From Paeniglutamicibacter sulfureus (lineage in GTDB: Bacteria > Actinomycetota > Actinomycetes > Actinomycetales > Micrococcaceae), in the NCBI RefSeq assembly GCF_039535115.1, contig NZ_BAAAWO010000001.1:3534001-3598000 (forward strand): 64,000 nt of DNA. The letters run 5' to 3'. Positions 49,988-58,656 of this stretch are shown in pieces. Both the position numbers and the translations under genes were made by a program. Below the pieces are notes generated by a model. It saw only the letters and a list, made by a program, of their open reading frames with translations, searched no databases and was not told the origin of the DNA. Position 1 is the stretch's first letter. Every line of letters begins with the position of its first letter.

Positions 49988-51169
49988 TTAGGCGGCGAGC
50001 CACAGATCGGGGCCGAAGACCTCGTAGTGGATGTTCGTGGCGGGGATTCCCGCCTCGATGGCCTGCGAGCGGACCGCGCGCATGAACGGCAGCGGGCCGC
50101 ACAGGTACAGGCGGGCATCGGTCGGCAGCTCCAGGTTGGCCAGGGACATGTAGCCCTCGGCGGCTTCGGTGTCCTCGGCCTTGGCGCTGATGTCCTCGAG
50201 CCACAGCTTCAGTTCGGCGTTGGGCAGGGACTCGACGGATTCGAGCATCTGCTCCTTCAGCGCCCAGGCATCCTCGGTGGCCTCCGCGTGTAGCACCATG
50301 ACCTGGCGGTCAGAGCCTGCAGCGGCCAGGGTGGCCAGTGCGGAGGCGCTCGGGGTGCAGCCGATGCCTGCTGTGGCCAGGATGATCGGAGCGCCGGTGG
50401 TGTCGATGACCAGGTCGCCGTAGGGGTTGGAGAGCTCGATGACGTCCCCGACGCTCAGGTGCTGGTGCATGAATGGGGACACCTCGCCGCCGCCGTCGAA
50501 CTTGGTCGTGATCACGCGCTCGGTGGTGGAAGTGACGGAATCGCTGAGTGTGTACTGGCGGCACTGGCGCAATCCGTCCAGCAGCGGGACACGGACCGAG
50601 ACGAACTGGCCGGCCTTGGCGACGGTGACCGGGGTGTCGTCTGCCGGGACGAAGCGGAAGGTGACGGATCCTGTGCCGGCGGCTTCCTTGGACACAAGCT
50701 TCCAGTGGGTCCAGATCTTGTCGTTGGCCTGCTTGGCGTAGAGGCCCTTTTCGATCTTGATCAGCGCGTCGGCCATGAGCCAGTAGACCTCGGTCCATGC
50801 CTCTGCGACCTCGGGGGTCACCGCGTCGCCCAAGTCCTCGACGATCGCGGCGAACAGGTGCTCGTACACGATCGGGTACTGTTCCTCGACGATGCCCAGC
50901 GAGGTGTGCTTATGGGCGATTCGGGACAGAACGGCCTCCGGCAGGGTGCCCGGGTTGTTGACCAGATGCGTGGCGAATGCGGCGATTGATCCGGCCAACG
51001 CCTGTTGCTGCATACCATTCTTCTGGTTTGCACGGGAGAAGAGTCCGTCCAGGAGCTCCGGGTGGGCTTCGAACAAGCGCTCGTAGAACTTGGGGGTGAT
51101 GTGGGAAATGCGTTCGCCAATGATGGGTAGCGTGGCTTCGATGACCGGGCGGGACTTCTCGGAAAGCAT
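49988..51169 (-). CDS. hmp: Flavohemoglobin (nitric oxide dioxygenase)
   Basis: 393 residues. The globin domain (1-145) has Tyr29, a Gln near 54 and the proximal His88 (A-H-K-H-T-S-L-G-I). The FAD domain shows Q-C-R-Q-Y-T-L-S-D and G-G-G-E-V-S, and the NAD domain shows A-G-I-G-C-T-P and Y-L-C-G-P-L-P-F-M. It oxidises NO to nitrate with O2 and NAD(P)H. The start has AGGAG seven bases upstream. A perfect dyad 32 bases upstream is the probable NsrR operator, and the regulator gene is the next one upstream on the same strand. Confidence 0.96.
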   Translation of the reverse strand: MLSEKSRPVIEATLPIIGERISHITPKFYERLFEAHPELLDGLFSRANQKNGMQQQALAGSIAAFATHLVNNPGTLPEAVLSRIAHKHTSLGIVEEQYPIVYEHLFAAIVEDLGDAVTPEVAEAWTEVYWLMADALIKIEKGLYAKQANDKIWTHWKLVSKEAAGTGSVTFRFVPADDTPVTVAKAGQFVSVRVPLLDGLRQCRQYTLSDSVTSTTERVITTKFDGGGEVSPFMHQHLSVGDVIELSNPYGDLVIDTTGAPIILATAGIGCTPSASALATLAAAGSDRQVMVLHAEATEDAWALKEQMLESVESLPNAELKLWLEDISAKAEDTEAAEGYMSLANLELPTDARLYLCGPLPFMRAVRSQAIEAGIPATNIHYEVFGPDLWLAA

Positions 51170-51200
51170 CTTGTGGCTCCTGACGGAGGGTGATTGTGTT

Positions 51201-51223
51201 ATCTTGCATCCGATATGCAAGAT
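51201..51223. promoter_or_regulatory. NsrR operator in the hmp promoter
   Basis: Arms ATCTTGCAT and ATGCAAGAT are perfectly complementary around CCGAT; the 23-bp size and A/T-GCAT-type arms fit known NsrR boxes. Confidence 0.75.
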
Positions 51224-51349
51224 TGATAATTCAGTTCTACACGGAGTAGAAGTCGGAAGCAAATCGGCCCGTTGGTATGTGGGCCCGGGAGCGGTTCCCA
51301 GACAACCTGGACGGGAGCACCTCGCCCCAAAATATGAGGCGGCAGGCGG

Positions 51350-51796
51350 TTAGGGCAGCGCCGGGAAGGGGAGCAGTACGCTGGCGGAAGGCGAGGTGAG
51401 ATCCCTTACGCACAAAAGGTCGAGCTCGGCATAGAACGCCTCCCGGGCTCGTCGAAGGGCACCGCGGAGCTTGCATCCAGCGAGCAGCGGGCAGGGGATA
51501 CCGGCTTCGGAAACGCAATCGACGACATCCTCGCGGCCGTCAAGGTCGCGCATCAGGGTACCGACGGGCAGCCTCAAGCCCTGGTCGGTGATTTGCGAAC
51601 CGCCATAGCGTCCTCGCGCCACGTCCAGGGCGCCGCGGTTGCGCAGTTCCACAATGGCCTTCGCCACGTGGTTGTAGGGCACCCCGATTTGCTCGGCGAT
51701 TTCCTTGGTGGTGACCTGTTGGTCGCGACGGGAGCCGAGAAACATCAAGGTGCGCAGGCACACGTCCGCAAAGGCGCTGAGTTTCACGTGTTCCAT
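51350..51796 (-). CDS. nsrR: Rrf2-family NO-sensing repressor NsrR
   Basis: 148 residues. The N-terminal winged helix (T-T-K-E-I-A-E-Q-I-G-V-P-Y-N-H-V-A-K) is followed by the three Fe-S cluster cysteines C94, C102 and C108 (D-C-V, P-C-P, G-C-K), with the spacing of NsrR. The 4Fe-4S cluster reacts with NO and releases DNA, derepressing hmp directly downstream. An alternative GTG start lies three codons in. Confidence 0.92.
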   Translation of the reverse strand: MEHVKLSAFADVCLRTLMFLGSRRDQQVTTKEIAEQIGVPYNHVAKAIVELRNRGALDVARGRYGGSQITDQGLRLPVGTLMRDLDGREDVVDCVSEAGIPCPLLAGCKLRGALRRAREAFYAELDLLCVRDLTSPSASVLLPFPALP

Positions 51797-51956
51797 TGTC
51801 GCAGGTGTTGGCCCTCCGCGGCGCGGGCTGTGCCGAGGTGCACAGTGGGCCGCCGGCGTGCGACATCTGGTTTCCCCGAATACCTGTACAAAGACCTGTG
51901 GCCCAGAGCCCGGATTAGCGGGTTCCGGGCCAGAGGCAGGAAAGCAATGGAGGGGG

Positions 51957-52439
51957 CTAGGCCCAGACCTGGATCTGGCCGCCCTCGGCGCTGGGCTCGG
52001 AGAATTCCCAGATGCCGGTTTCCGGATCCGGCGCGGTGTACGGCTGCACGATGGCAATCGAAGCTCCGGCGCGGTGTTCGGCCAGTACATGGACCGCGTC
52101 CATGCCGTCATCGAGCAAGGTGACATCCGAAACGAAGGCGACGGCGTTGAAGGAATCGCGCTGGTCGGCCAGTAGCTGGACCAGGTCCTTCATCATCACC
52201 TCGGCGTCGATGTCGGCTTCGGGATCGTCCAGGTCCTCGGTGGGCTGGACGGCCAGCAAGCGCAGTTCGGGCTCGGCGTTTTCTTCGGTGGCGGGCTCAA
52301 CGGCGATGGCGAAGGGAAGGAACACGCCCTGTTCTTCCAGCTGCTCACGTGCGACACCCAGGGCGGTGCCCAGGACCTTGTTCAGTTCCGCCTGGGCGGC
52401 TTCGTCGAGTTCAGTGATCTTGTTTTCGGGGGTGCTCAT
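51957..52439 (-). CDS. Conserved hypothetical coupled to phosphomannomutase
   Basis: 160 residues, acidic and soluble, not recognised as a named family. It reads as an alpha/beta domain: a helix around A-A-Q-A-E-L-N-K-V-L-G-T-A-L, strands around F-L-P-F-A-I-A-V and L-R-L-L-A-V-Q-P, a helix V-M-M-K-D-L-V-Q-L-L-A-D-Q-R, strand A-V-A-F-V-S-D-V, and a last strand before a polar tail. Its start overlaps the phosphomannomutase stop by ATGA, so the two are made together. Confidence 0.7.
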   Translation of the reverse strand: MSTPENKITELDEAAQAELNKVLGTALGVAREQLEEQGVFLPFAIAVEPATEENAEPELRLLAVQPTEDLDDPEADIDAEVMMKDLVQLLADQRDSFNAVAFVSDVTLLDDGMDAVHVLAEHRAGASIAIVQPYTAPDPETGIWEFSEPSAEGGQIQVWA

Positions 52440-53923
52440 GCGTTGCTCCTGACGATATCCAGAACTCCGTCACGGACGAGTTCCATGGTCTTTCGGTCAA
52501 TGGCTTCCCCGTTGTAGCGGAGGAAGGGTTCGGTGTTGGAGGGACGGAGGTTGAACCAGAACGAGCCATCGGCTGCCGTCACGGTCGTCCCGTCCATGGT
52601 ACCCACAACGGTCGCTCGATTCGCCAGATCCGGATGGCAGGGCGGGCAGACCAGGCCACTTCGATCGGCGTTGTGTTCGTACCCGTTGGCAAATTCCGCG
52701 AGCACGCGGGCCACGGCCCCTGCCTTGTCCTCGACCTCGGAGTTGATCTCCCCGGAGGAAACATAGGGCTCGTACTCGGCGGCGAAGTCGCTCAGTGCGG
52801 TGTCCTGGTGGCCTAGTGCCGCGAGCACATGCATTGCGGCCAGCATGCCGGTGTCAGCGTTGTAGAAGTCGCGGAAGTAGTAGTGGGCGGAGTGCTCCCC
52901 GCCGAAGACCGCACCTTCGGTGGCCATGACGGCCTTGATGAAGGAGTGGCCTACGCGGGTGACCACGGGGCGGCCGCCGGCCGCGGTGACTGCCTCGGGC
53001 ACGGCGCGGGAAGTGATCAAGTTGTGGATGACCACCGGGGTTTCCTCGCCCGCTGCCTGGGCGCGCGCGATCTCGCGCACCGCCACCAACGCGGTGATGG
53101 CCGAGGGGGAGACAGGCTCGCCCTTTTCGTCGATCACGAAGCAGCGGTCGGCGTCGCCGTCGAAGGCCAGGCCGATGTCGGCGCCGTGTTCGAGCACCGC
53201 GGCCTGCAGGTCGCGCAGGTTCTCGGGTTCCAGCGGATTGGCCGGGTGGTTGGGGAAGGTGCCGTCGAGCTCGAAGTACATCTCGATGATTTCCAGCGGC
53301 AAACCCGGCAGCAGGGTGTCGCCCAGCACCGCGGGGGTGGTGAGCCCGCCCATGCCGTTGGCGGCGTCCACCACGACCTTCAGCGGGCGGATGCCCGACA
53401 GGTCCACCAAGGAGCGCAGGTAGTCGGCGTAGCCGGCTAGCACGTCGAGCTCGCCGACGGTGCCCTCGGGGGCCTCGGTGGACACCGGAAGCCCCTCCTC
53501 GAGGTAGCTCTGTGCCAGGTCGCGGATGTCAAAGAGCCCGGTGTCCGAGGACACCGGCACGGCACCGGCCTTGGCCATCTTGATGCCGTTGTAGGCGGCG
53601 GGGTTGTGGCTCGCGGTGAACACCACCCCGGCGCAGTTCAGCGACCCGGCGGCGAAGTAGAGCTCGTCGGTGGAAATCAGCCCCAGCATCTTCGGGTTGG
53701 CGCCGCGGTAGGCAGCCCCGCGCGCGAAGGCGGCGGCGAACTCTGGAGAGGAAGGGCGCATGTCCCCGCCCACCAGGACGTCCTGTCCGGCCAGGCCCAG
53801 CACGTCGACAAATGCGGCGCCAATGGCCTCGACCGCCTCGGCCGTAATAGTGGACCCGACGATGCCGCGCACGTCGTAGGCCTTGAAGGACTCAGAAAGA
53901 TCGATTTCCACACTCACATCCAT
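52436..53923 (-). CDS. manB: Phosphomannomutase/phosphoglucomutase
   Basis: 495 residues in the four-domain phosphohexomutase layout: active-site Ser105 in T-A-S-H-N-P, metal loop D-G-D-A-D-R near 255, sugar-binding G-E-H-S-A-H-Y near 345, and the phosphate-binding loop R-P-S-N-T-E-P near 460. It interconverts mannose-6-P and mannose-1-P (or the glucose pair) for GDP-mannose and cell-envelope glycans. A 1.5-kb gene of usual length. The start M-D-V-S-V-E-I is chosen near the family N-terminus. Confidence 0.93.
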   Translation of the reverse strand: MDVSVEIDLSESFKAYDVRGIVGSTITAEAVEAIGAAFVDVLGLAGQDVLVGGDMRPSSPEFAAAFARGAAYRGANPKMLGLISTDELYFAAGSLNCAGVVFTASHNPAAYNGIKMAKAGAVPVSSDTGLFDIRDLAQSYLEEGLPVSTEAPEGTVGELDVLAGYADYLRSLVDLSGIRPLKVVVDAANGMGGLTTPAVLGDTLLPGLPLEIIEMYFELDGTFPNHPANPLEPENLRDLQAAVLEHGADIGLAFDGDADRCFVIDEKGEPVSPSAITALVAVREIARAQAAGEETPVVIHNLITSRAVPEAVTAAGGRPVVTRVGHSFIKAVMATEGAVFGGEHSAHYYFRDFYNADTGMLAAMHVLAALGHQDTALSDFAAEYEPYVSSGEINSEVEDKAGAVARVLAEFANGYEHNADRSGLVCPPCHPDLANRATVVGTMDGTTVTAADGSFWFNLRPSNTEPFLRYNGEAIDRKTMELVRDGVLDIVRSNA

Positions 53924-54042
53924 GAGCTTATCGGGTTGGCATGGTGCGGCGCGGATTTGAGTCATCGAAGGTGAGTAGTTCCATAGGGCGCGGTTGCCTG
54001 CGGTGCGGGCAAGTGTCGGCGGACACTGGAATACTGGGGGCC

Positions 54043-56178
54043 ATGGACGCCTACACACCCAGCATCGATTCGGACTTGCGCTCCGCTGCCACCGCCATCC
54101 TGCGTTCCTTGGTGGGCAGGGACGACGCCGATTTCCACGACGGGCAGTTCGAGGCCATTGAGGCCCTGGTTGCCGGGGGACGCCGCGCCCTGGTGGTGCA
54201 GCGAACGGGCTGGGGAAAATCGGCCGTGTACTTCGTGGCATCGCTGCTGCTGCGGGCCCGCGGCGCCGGGCCGACGCTGATAGTCTCCCCGCTGCTTGCG
54301 CTGATGCGCGACCAGGTGGCCGCGGCGTCCCGTGCCGGGGTGCGGGCCGAGGCGATCAACTCCGCAAACGCCCTTGACTGGCAGTCAATTGCCCAAAAGC
54401 TCGACAACGACGAGCTGGACGTGTTGCTGGTGTCCCCGGAGCGGCTGAACAACCCGGTCTTCCGCGACACCCAGCTGCCCGCGCTGGTGGCGCGGATGGG
54501 GCTGTTGGTCATTGACGAAGCCCACTGCATCTCCGACTGGGGCCATGACTTCCGCCCCGACTACCGCCGCATCAAGGACCTCATCCACGCGTTGCCCGGC
54601 AGCGTCCCGGTGCTTGCCACCACCGCCACCGCCAACGAGCGGGTGGTCCACGACGTGCAGGAGCAACTGGCCGTGGGCGGTGCCGAGGTCTTCACGCTTC
54701 GCGGGTCGCTGGCCCGCGAATCCCTGCGCCTTGGGGTGCTGCGGCTGGCATCGCCACGCTCGCAATTCGCCTGGCTGCTCACGCACCTGAACGACTTCCA
54801 CGGTTCGGGCATCATCTACACGCTGACGGTCTCCGCGGCCGAGGACATCACCCGGCTGCTGGCCGAGGCCGGACACAAGGTGCTGGCGTATTCGGGACGA
54901 ACCGACACCGAGGAGCGCCACCGCGCCGAAACCGCGCTTAAGAACAACGAGGTCAAGGCGCTGGTCGCCACCAGCGCGCTGGGCATGGGCTTCGACAAGC
55001 CGGACCTTGGCTTCGTCATCCACGTCGGGGCGCCCAGTTCCCCAGTGGCCTACTACCAGCAGGTGGGCCGTGCGGGACGTGGCAGCATCAACGCCGACGT
55101 CCTGCTGCTGCCGGGCCCGGAGGACCGAGAAATCTGGCGCTACTTTGCCACGAGCTCGATGCCGGACGAGCAAAAGGCGCACGCCGTCCTGCAGGAACTC
55201 GGCGCCACCCAGGGCCCCCTCTCGGTTCCCGCGCTCGAGGCCCGCGTCAACATCAAGCGCACCCCCCTGGAACTGCTGCTCAAGGTGCTGGCGGTGGACG
55301 GGGCCGTGGAACGAGTCTCCGGCGGGTGGATCCGCTCGGGTGCCCAGTGGTTCTACGACGCCGAACGCTACACCCGCGTTGCAGCAGCACGCGTGGCCGA
55401 ACAAAACGCCATGCTCGACTACGAGAACCTGAAGACCTGCCGCATGGAATTCCTCGCCCGGGCTCTTGACGACCCGGCCGCAGCACCGTGCGGCCGTTGC
55501 GACAACTGCGCAGGCGTCTGGTTCAGGGACGACATCCAGGACTCGGCCAAGGACTCGGCACAGACCGCGCTGGGCAGGGTAGGCGCATTGGTTGAGGCCC
55601 GCCGGATGTACCCCGGCGGAATGGAAAAACTTGGTGTGCAGCTCAAGGGCAAGATCAAGCCTGAGTTCCAGGCCGAGGACGGCCGCGCGCTGGCGCGCCT
55701 GACCGACTTGGGCTGGGGCGGCCGGTTGCGTGCGTTGCTGGAAAATGCGGATGAACCGGATGCACCCATTTCACAGGGCATGCTCGATGCCTGCGTGAAG
55801 GTCCTGAGCGAGTGGAAATGGTCCACCCGGCCGGTGGCAGTGGTTTCCATGCCGTCGCGGACCCGACCGCAATTGGTTGGATCGTTTGCCCAGGGCATCT
55901 CGACCATTGGGCGGCTTCCATATTTGGGACAGCTCGAATACCGGGATCACGGACCACGCGGCGGTTCGGGCGGAAACTCCGCCTTCCGGCTCGCCGCTGT
56001 CTGGGACCAATTCGTGGTTCCCGGCGAAATGGCCGAGAAGCTTGCCGGAGCACCCGGACCGGTCCTGCTGCTCGATGACCTGGCAGACAGCCGATGGTCG
56101 TTGACCGAAGCGACCAGGATTCTGCGCGAGGCAGGTGCCCCCGGGGTGCTTCCCTTCGTGCTGGGAGCGGCGGGCTAG
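54043..56178 (+). CDS. recQ: RecQ-type helicase fused to a phosphoribosyltransferase-like domain
   Basis: 711 residues. The helicase core has Walker A Q-R-T-G-W-G-K-S (53-60), D-E-A-H (158-161) and Q-Q-V-G-R-A-G-R, followed by the RecQ zinc-binding cysteines (C-R-M-E-F, C-G-R-C-D-N-C). The last about 120 residues do not form an HRDC domain. They carry V-L-L-L-D-D-L-A-D-S-R-W-S-L-T (about 674-688), which is the PRPP-binding loop of type I phosphoribosyltransferases such as ComF. The enzyme unwinds DNA 3' to 5'. What the added domain does is unknown. Divergent from manB. Confidence 0.9.
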   Translation: MDAYTPSIDSDLRSAATAILRSLVGRDDADFHDGQFEAIEALVAGGRRALVVQRTGWGKSAVYFVASLLLRARGAGPTLIVSPLLALMRDQVAAASRAGVRAEAINSANALDWQSIAQKLDNDELDVLLVSPERLNNPVFRDTQLPALVARMGLLVIDEAHCISDWGHDFRPDYRRIKDLIHALPGSVPVLATTATANERVVHDVQEQLAVGGAEVFTLRGSLARESLRLGVLRLASPRSQFAWLLTHLNDFHGSGIIYTLTVSAAEDITRLLAEAGHKVLAYSGRTDTEERHRAETALKNNEVKALVATSALGMGFDKPDLGFVIHVGAPSSPVAYYQQVGRAGRGSINADVLLLPGPEDREIWRYFATSSMPDEQKAHAVLQELGATQGPLSVPALEARVNIKRTPLELLLKVLAVDGAVERVSGGWIRSGAQWFYDAERYTRVAAARVAEQNAMLDYENLKTCRMEFLARALDDPAAAPCGRCDNCAGVWFRDDIQDSAKDSAQTALGRVGALVEARRMYPGGMEKLGVQLKGKIKPEFQAEDGRALARLTDLGWGGRLRALLENADEPDAPISQGMLDACVKVLSEWKWSTRPVAVVSMPSRTRPQLVGSFAQGISTIGRLPYLGQLEYRDHGPRGGSGGNSAFRLAAVWDQFVVPGEMAEKLAGAPGPVLLLDDLADSRWSLTEATRILREAGAPGVLPFVLGAAG

Positions 56179-56349
56179 CAAAGCCCCGGAATCGGTTCCG
56201 GAAATGTGCCAATCCGGCCTTGTCCTGCTGGTGTGTGGTTCCCGTAAGAATCCGCGTCATCCAGCTCTGTATAAGGCTCGATGGAGCTCCTACAATGAGG
56301 CGAACGCTGAGTCATGAAAGCGTTTGCCACAATCCAAGGAAGTGTTGCT

Positions 56350-56598
56350 ATGGCTGAATTCATGGACGTGCACAATCACATGCAGGGCTTGTCTGCGGAG
56401 GATCTGAAGGCTGCGCACGCGGCCGATCTTGCCATCCAGGACGAGGAAAACGTGCAATTCAAGAAGGCATGGGCCGATCCGGAAAGCGGGAAGATTTTCT
56501 GCCTGTCCGAAGGTCCCTCGAAAGAAGCGGTCCAGCGGGTCCACGAGCGGGCAGGCCATCTGGCCGATGAGATCTACGAGGTCCCGTTGGTGGTCTGA
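56350..56598 (+). CDS. DUF4242 (SCO4226-like) small protein
   Basis: 82 residues with a ferredoxin-like pattern: M-D-V-H-N-H-M near the start, then F-K-K-A-W-A-D-P-E-S-G-K-I-F-C-L-S-E-G-P-S-K-E-A-V, the conserved block of the SCO4226 nickel-binding family. The paired His residues (H8, H10) and Cys could bind metal. AAGGAAG lies eight bases upstream. It stands alone after recQ. Confidence 0.85.
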   Translation: MAEFMDVHNHMQGLSAEDLKAAHAADLAIQDEENVQFKKAWADPESGKIFCLSEGPSKEAVQRVHERAGHLADEIYEVPLVV

Positions 56599-56855
56599 TC
56601 CTCGGTGCCGAGGGGGCCTAGGGAGCCAATCGCTGGCTGGAGCGCAAGGCGCAATGCGGGTCGTGATGCAGCCGATTTTCGGCGGCTTCACGACCCCTGT
56701 GCATGGCCGAGGACGGATGGGGGATTTTCGGTCCCTCGGATGTCAACATGCGGGGATGGAAAATCTCGCCAACACCGGGCATCGGGGCCTGGGCCGACAC
56801 AATCCGGCAGCCGCCTAGTTCCGCACTGTGTCCCGCGGGGCCGTAGGCTAGAGTC

Positions 56856-57833
56856 ATGGAAATTCTGCTTTGGGTCGTCGTTCCGCTGCTCATTCTCGGA
56901 CTTGCGTGGATCGGGTTGAAGAAGCTGCGCATTAAGAACTCGGCAGAGGTTTCTGCCGCAATCACCCCGGAATCGGCCCAGGCAGCCGCAGCACAGCTGA
57001 CAGCAGAGGGTCACCGAGCCGTCTACAAGTCCTTGGCCCAGGGCGACTTCATGGCCGCAGTGCAAAACTACAAGGCCATGACCGCGGCCGGGTACAAGGC
57101 CAGCATCATTGCCGTCCGCAGTCTGGAGCGGTTCCCCCAGATCCGTAAAGATTCCGCCGGCGGACCCACGATTTCCGAGCAGGTCGAAGCCGAACGCCGG
57201 GCAGAGGAATCCGAAATCTCCGAACCGCAGACCGGCGCGGCCACCGAAATCCCGCTGACGCCGGAGCCCGCCATTCCTGCCGTTGAAGGCGGGATGGACG
57301 AAAACATAGCCGCGCCGGAAAACTCCGACAAATCCGATGACCCCTGGGTGGTGCCCAGTGAATGGGCCAAGGAATTCGGCAGCGAATCGGAACGGACTTC
57401 CACGCAGTTCAAGGTCGCCTATCTGGTGGACGGCGAGTCCCGCGAGTTTGCCAGCGAGGACTTGCCGCCTGCCGAGTACGACCAGTTTCTTTCGTTGGTG
57501 CGCGACGAGGACCTTCCGGGAGCTGCGGAGCTCATTGCCAAGCACTCCGGCCTGGAGCAGGCAGAGATCCTGCGAATGCTCGCGGCCTCCCCGTTAGGCG
57601 GCGGCGAGACGCCAACGGCAAACATTGCAGACTTCAGTTTTGAAGGCCAGGGCCCGGACGGTGCCGTGAAATTCAGCATCAATGACCTTGCCGAACCCGA
57701 ACGCACTGAATTGCTGGAACACCTGCGTCTGGGCGAGCTTGATGAGGCCACGACCATTGTCGTCCGCCACACCGGCCTGCCCGACGACATGGTGCGCACG
57801 TTGCTCAATGCGTTTGGAGACGGAGACAAGTAG
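56856..57833 (+). CDS. Membrane-anchored hypothetical with helical repeats
   Basis: 325 residues. An N-terminal transmembrane helix (L-L-W-V-V-V-P-L-L-I-L-G-L-A-W) anchors an otherwise soluble protein with a disordered acidic middle (about 95-165). Related short helical units occur three times: G-D-F-M-A-A-V-Q-N-Y-K-A, D-L-P-G-A-A-E-L-I-A-K-H-S-G-L and E-L-D-E-A-T-T-I-V-V-R-H-T-G-L. The last two are clearly the same repeat. The family is not recognised. It lies between the DUF4242 gene and the tRNA-Ser on the other strand. Confidence 0.7.
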   Translation: MEILLWVVVPLLILGLAWIGLKKLRIKNSAEVSAAITPESAQAAAAQLTAEGHRAVYKSLAQGDFMAAVQNYKAMTAAGYKASIIAVRSLERFPQIRKDSAGGPTISEQVEAERRAEESEISEPQTGAATEIPLTPEPAIPAVEGGMDENIAAPENSDKSDDPWVVPSEWAKEFGSESERTSTQFKVAYLVDGESREFASEDLPPAEYDQFLSLVRDEDLPGAAELIAKHSGLEQAEILRMLAASPLGGGETPTANIADFSFEGQGPDGAVKFSINDLAEPERTELLEHLRLGELDEATTIVVRHTGLPDDMVRTLLNAFGDGDK

Positions 57834-57954
57834 GGGTCGCCGGCGGTGCTGCCGCCGGACCTGGACTTCTGGCCGCTCACGGTTGGCTCCACCCGGAGCC
57901 AGCCGAACGCGGTTTCTTGTCCGAACAACCCTCTTCCGGCCGCGGGGGTAAAGA

Positions 57955-57985
57955 CGAAAAAACCCCCACCGAAGTAGGGGTTTTT
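57955..57985. terminator. Terminator between the hypothetical gene and tRNA-Ser(GCU)
   Basis: AAAAACCCC pairs with GGGGTTTTT around an imperfect inner stem; T-runs occur on both strands. Confidence 0.85.
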
Positions 57986-57988
57986 CAG

Positions 57989-58077
57989 CGGACACGGGGA
58001 GATTTGAACTCCCGGTCGAGTTTAACCCCGACACTTCATTAGCAGTGAAGCCCATTCGGCCGCTCTGGCACGTGTCC
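57989..58077 (-). tRNA. tRNA-Ser (anticodon GCU)
   Basis: 89 bases. Acceptor arms GGACACG and CGTGTCC pair with G as discriminator. The anticodon loop CTGCTAA gives GCT, for AGC/AGU serine codons. A long variable arm (TCGGGGTTAAACTCGA) confirms class II. CCA is not encoded. Confidence 0.95.
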
Positions 58078-58215
58078 GTTTTGCTGTTTCCAGCTCCCCT
58101 AGACTACCCAAAGCTGGGGCGGCACACAAAACGAGTGTTTTTGTGTGGCAACAAAGCCCCGGGATCCGTGGATTTCGGAGGCCAGTGGCACCGCATGGCA
58201 GGTAGCGTTGGCCCC

Positions 58216-58656
58216 ATGAAAGCCACCAGACTGGTCACCATTGCCGATCTCGACTACAACTCGTCCAACAAGGGACGTATTTCGGTGACGGCCCGGCTCG
58301 CTGTCGTTCTTGACACGGGACGTGACGTGCTTTTGTTGGATGATCGCGGTTGGTCCTCGACCGCGACGTGGTCGGAGGCGTCGGAAGAGGACATCAGGGA
58401 AACCGCATTGGTTGTGGTTGGACCGGATGAACCGTCTGGCGACCAGACTGAAGAAGATATGGCGGCGGACTATTGGGAGTACCTGGGCGAAATCCTTGAG
58501 CGGCAGGATCTGGACATTGATCCCGCCGAACTCCGGGAACTGCCTCACGAGGTCCGGCTGAGCCAACGCCTACTCAAGCGCATCGGCGCGGCAACCGGCA
58601 CCGCGACACATGAGGACCAGGGTTTAACGATCCGGCAGTCTCGGCTCAACCCCTGA
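58216..58656 (+). CDS. Conserved hypothetical protein
   Basis: 146 residues, acidic. It begins with a beta-rich part (T-R-L-V-T-I-A-D-L, R-I-S-V-T-A-R-L-A-V-V-L, D-V-L-L-L-D-D-R-G-W-S) and ends in a helical region. The block D-D-R-G-W and the length suggest a small conserved actinobacterial protein, but I do not recognise its family. Its last 11 bases overlap the end of the convergent prolyl oligopeptidase gene. Confidence 0.6.
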   Translation: MKATRLVTIADLDYNSSNKGRISVTARLAVVLDTGRDVLLLDDRGWSSTATWSEASEEDIRETALVVVGPDEPSGDQTEEDMAADYWEYLGEILERQDLDIDPAELRELPHEVRLSQRLLKRIGAATGTATHEDQGLTIRQSRLNP

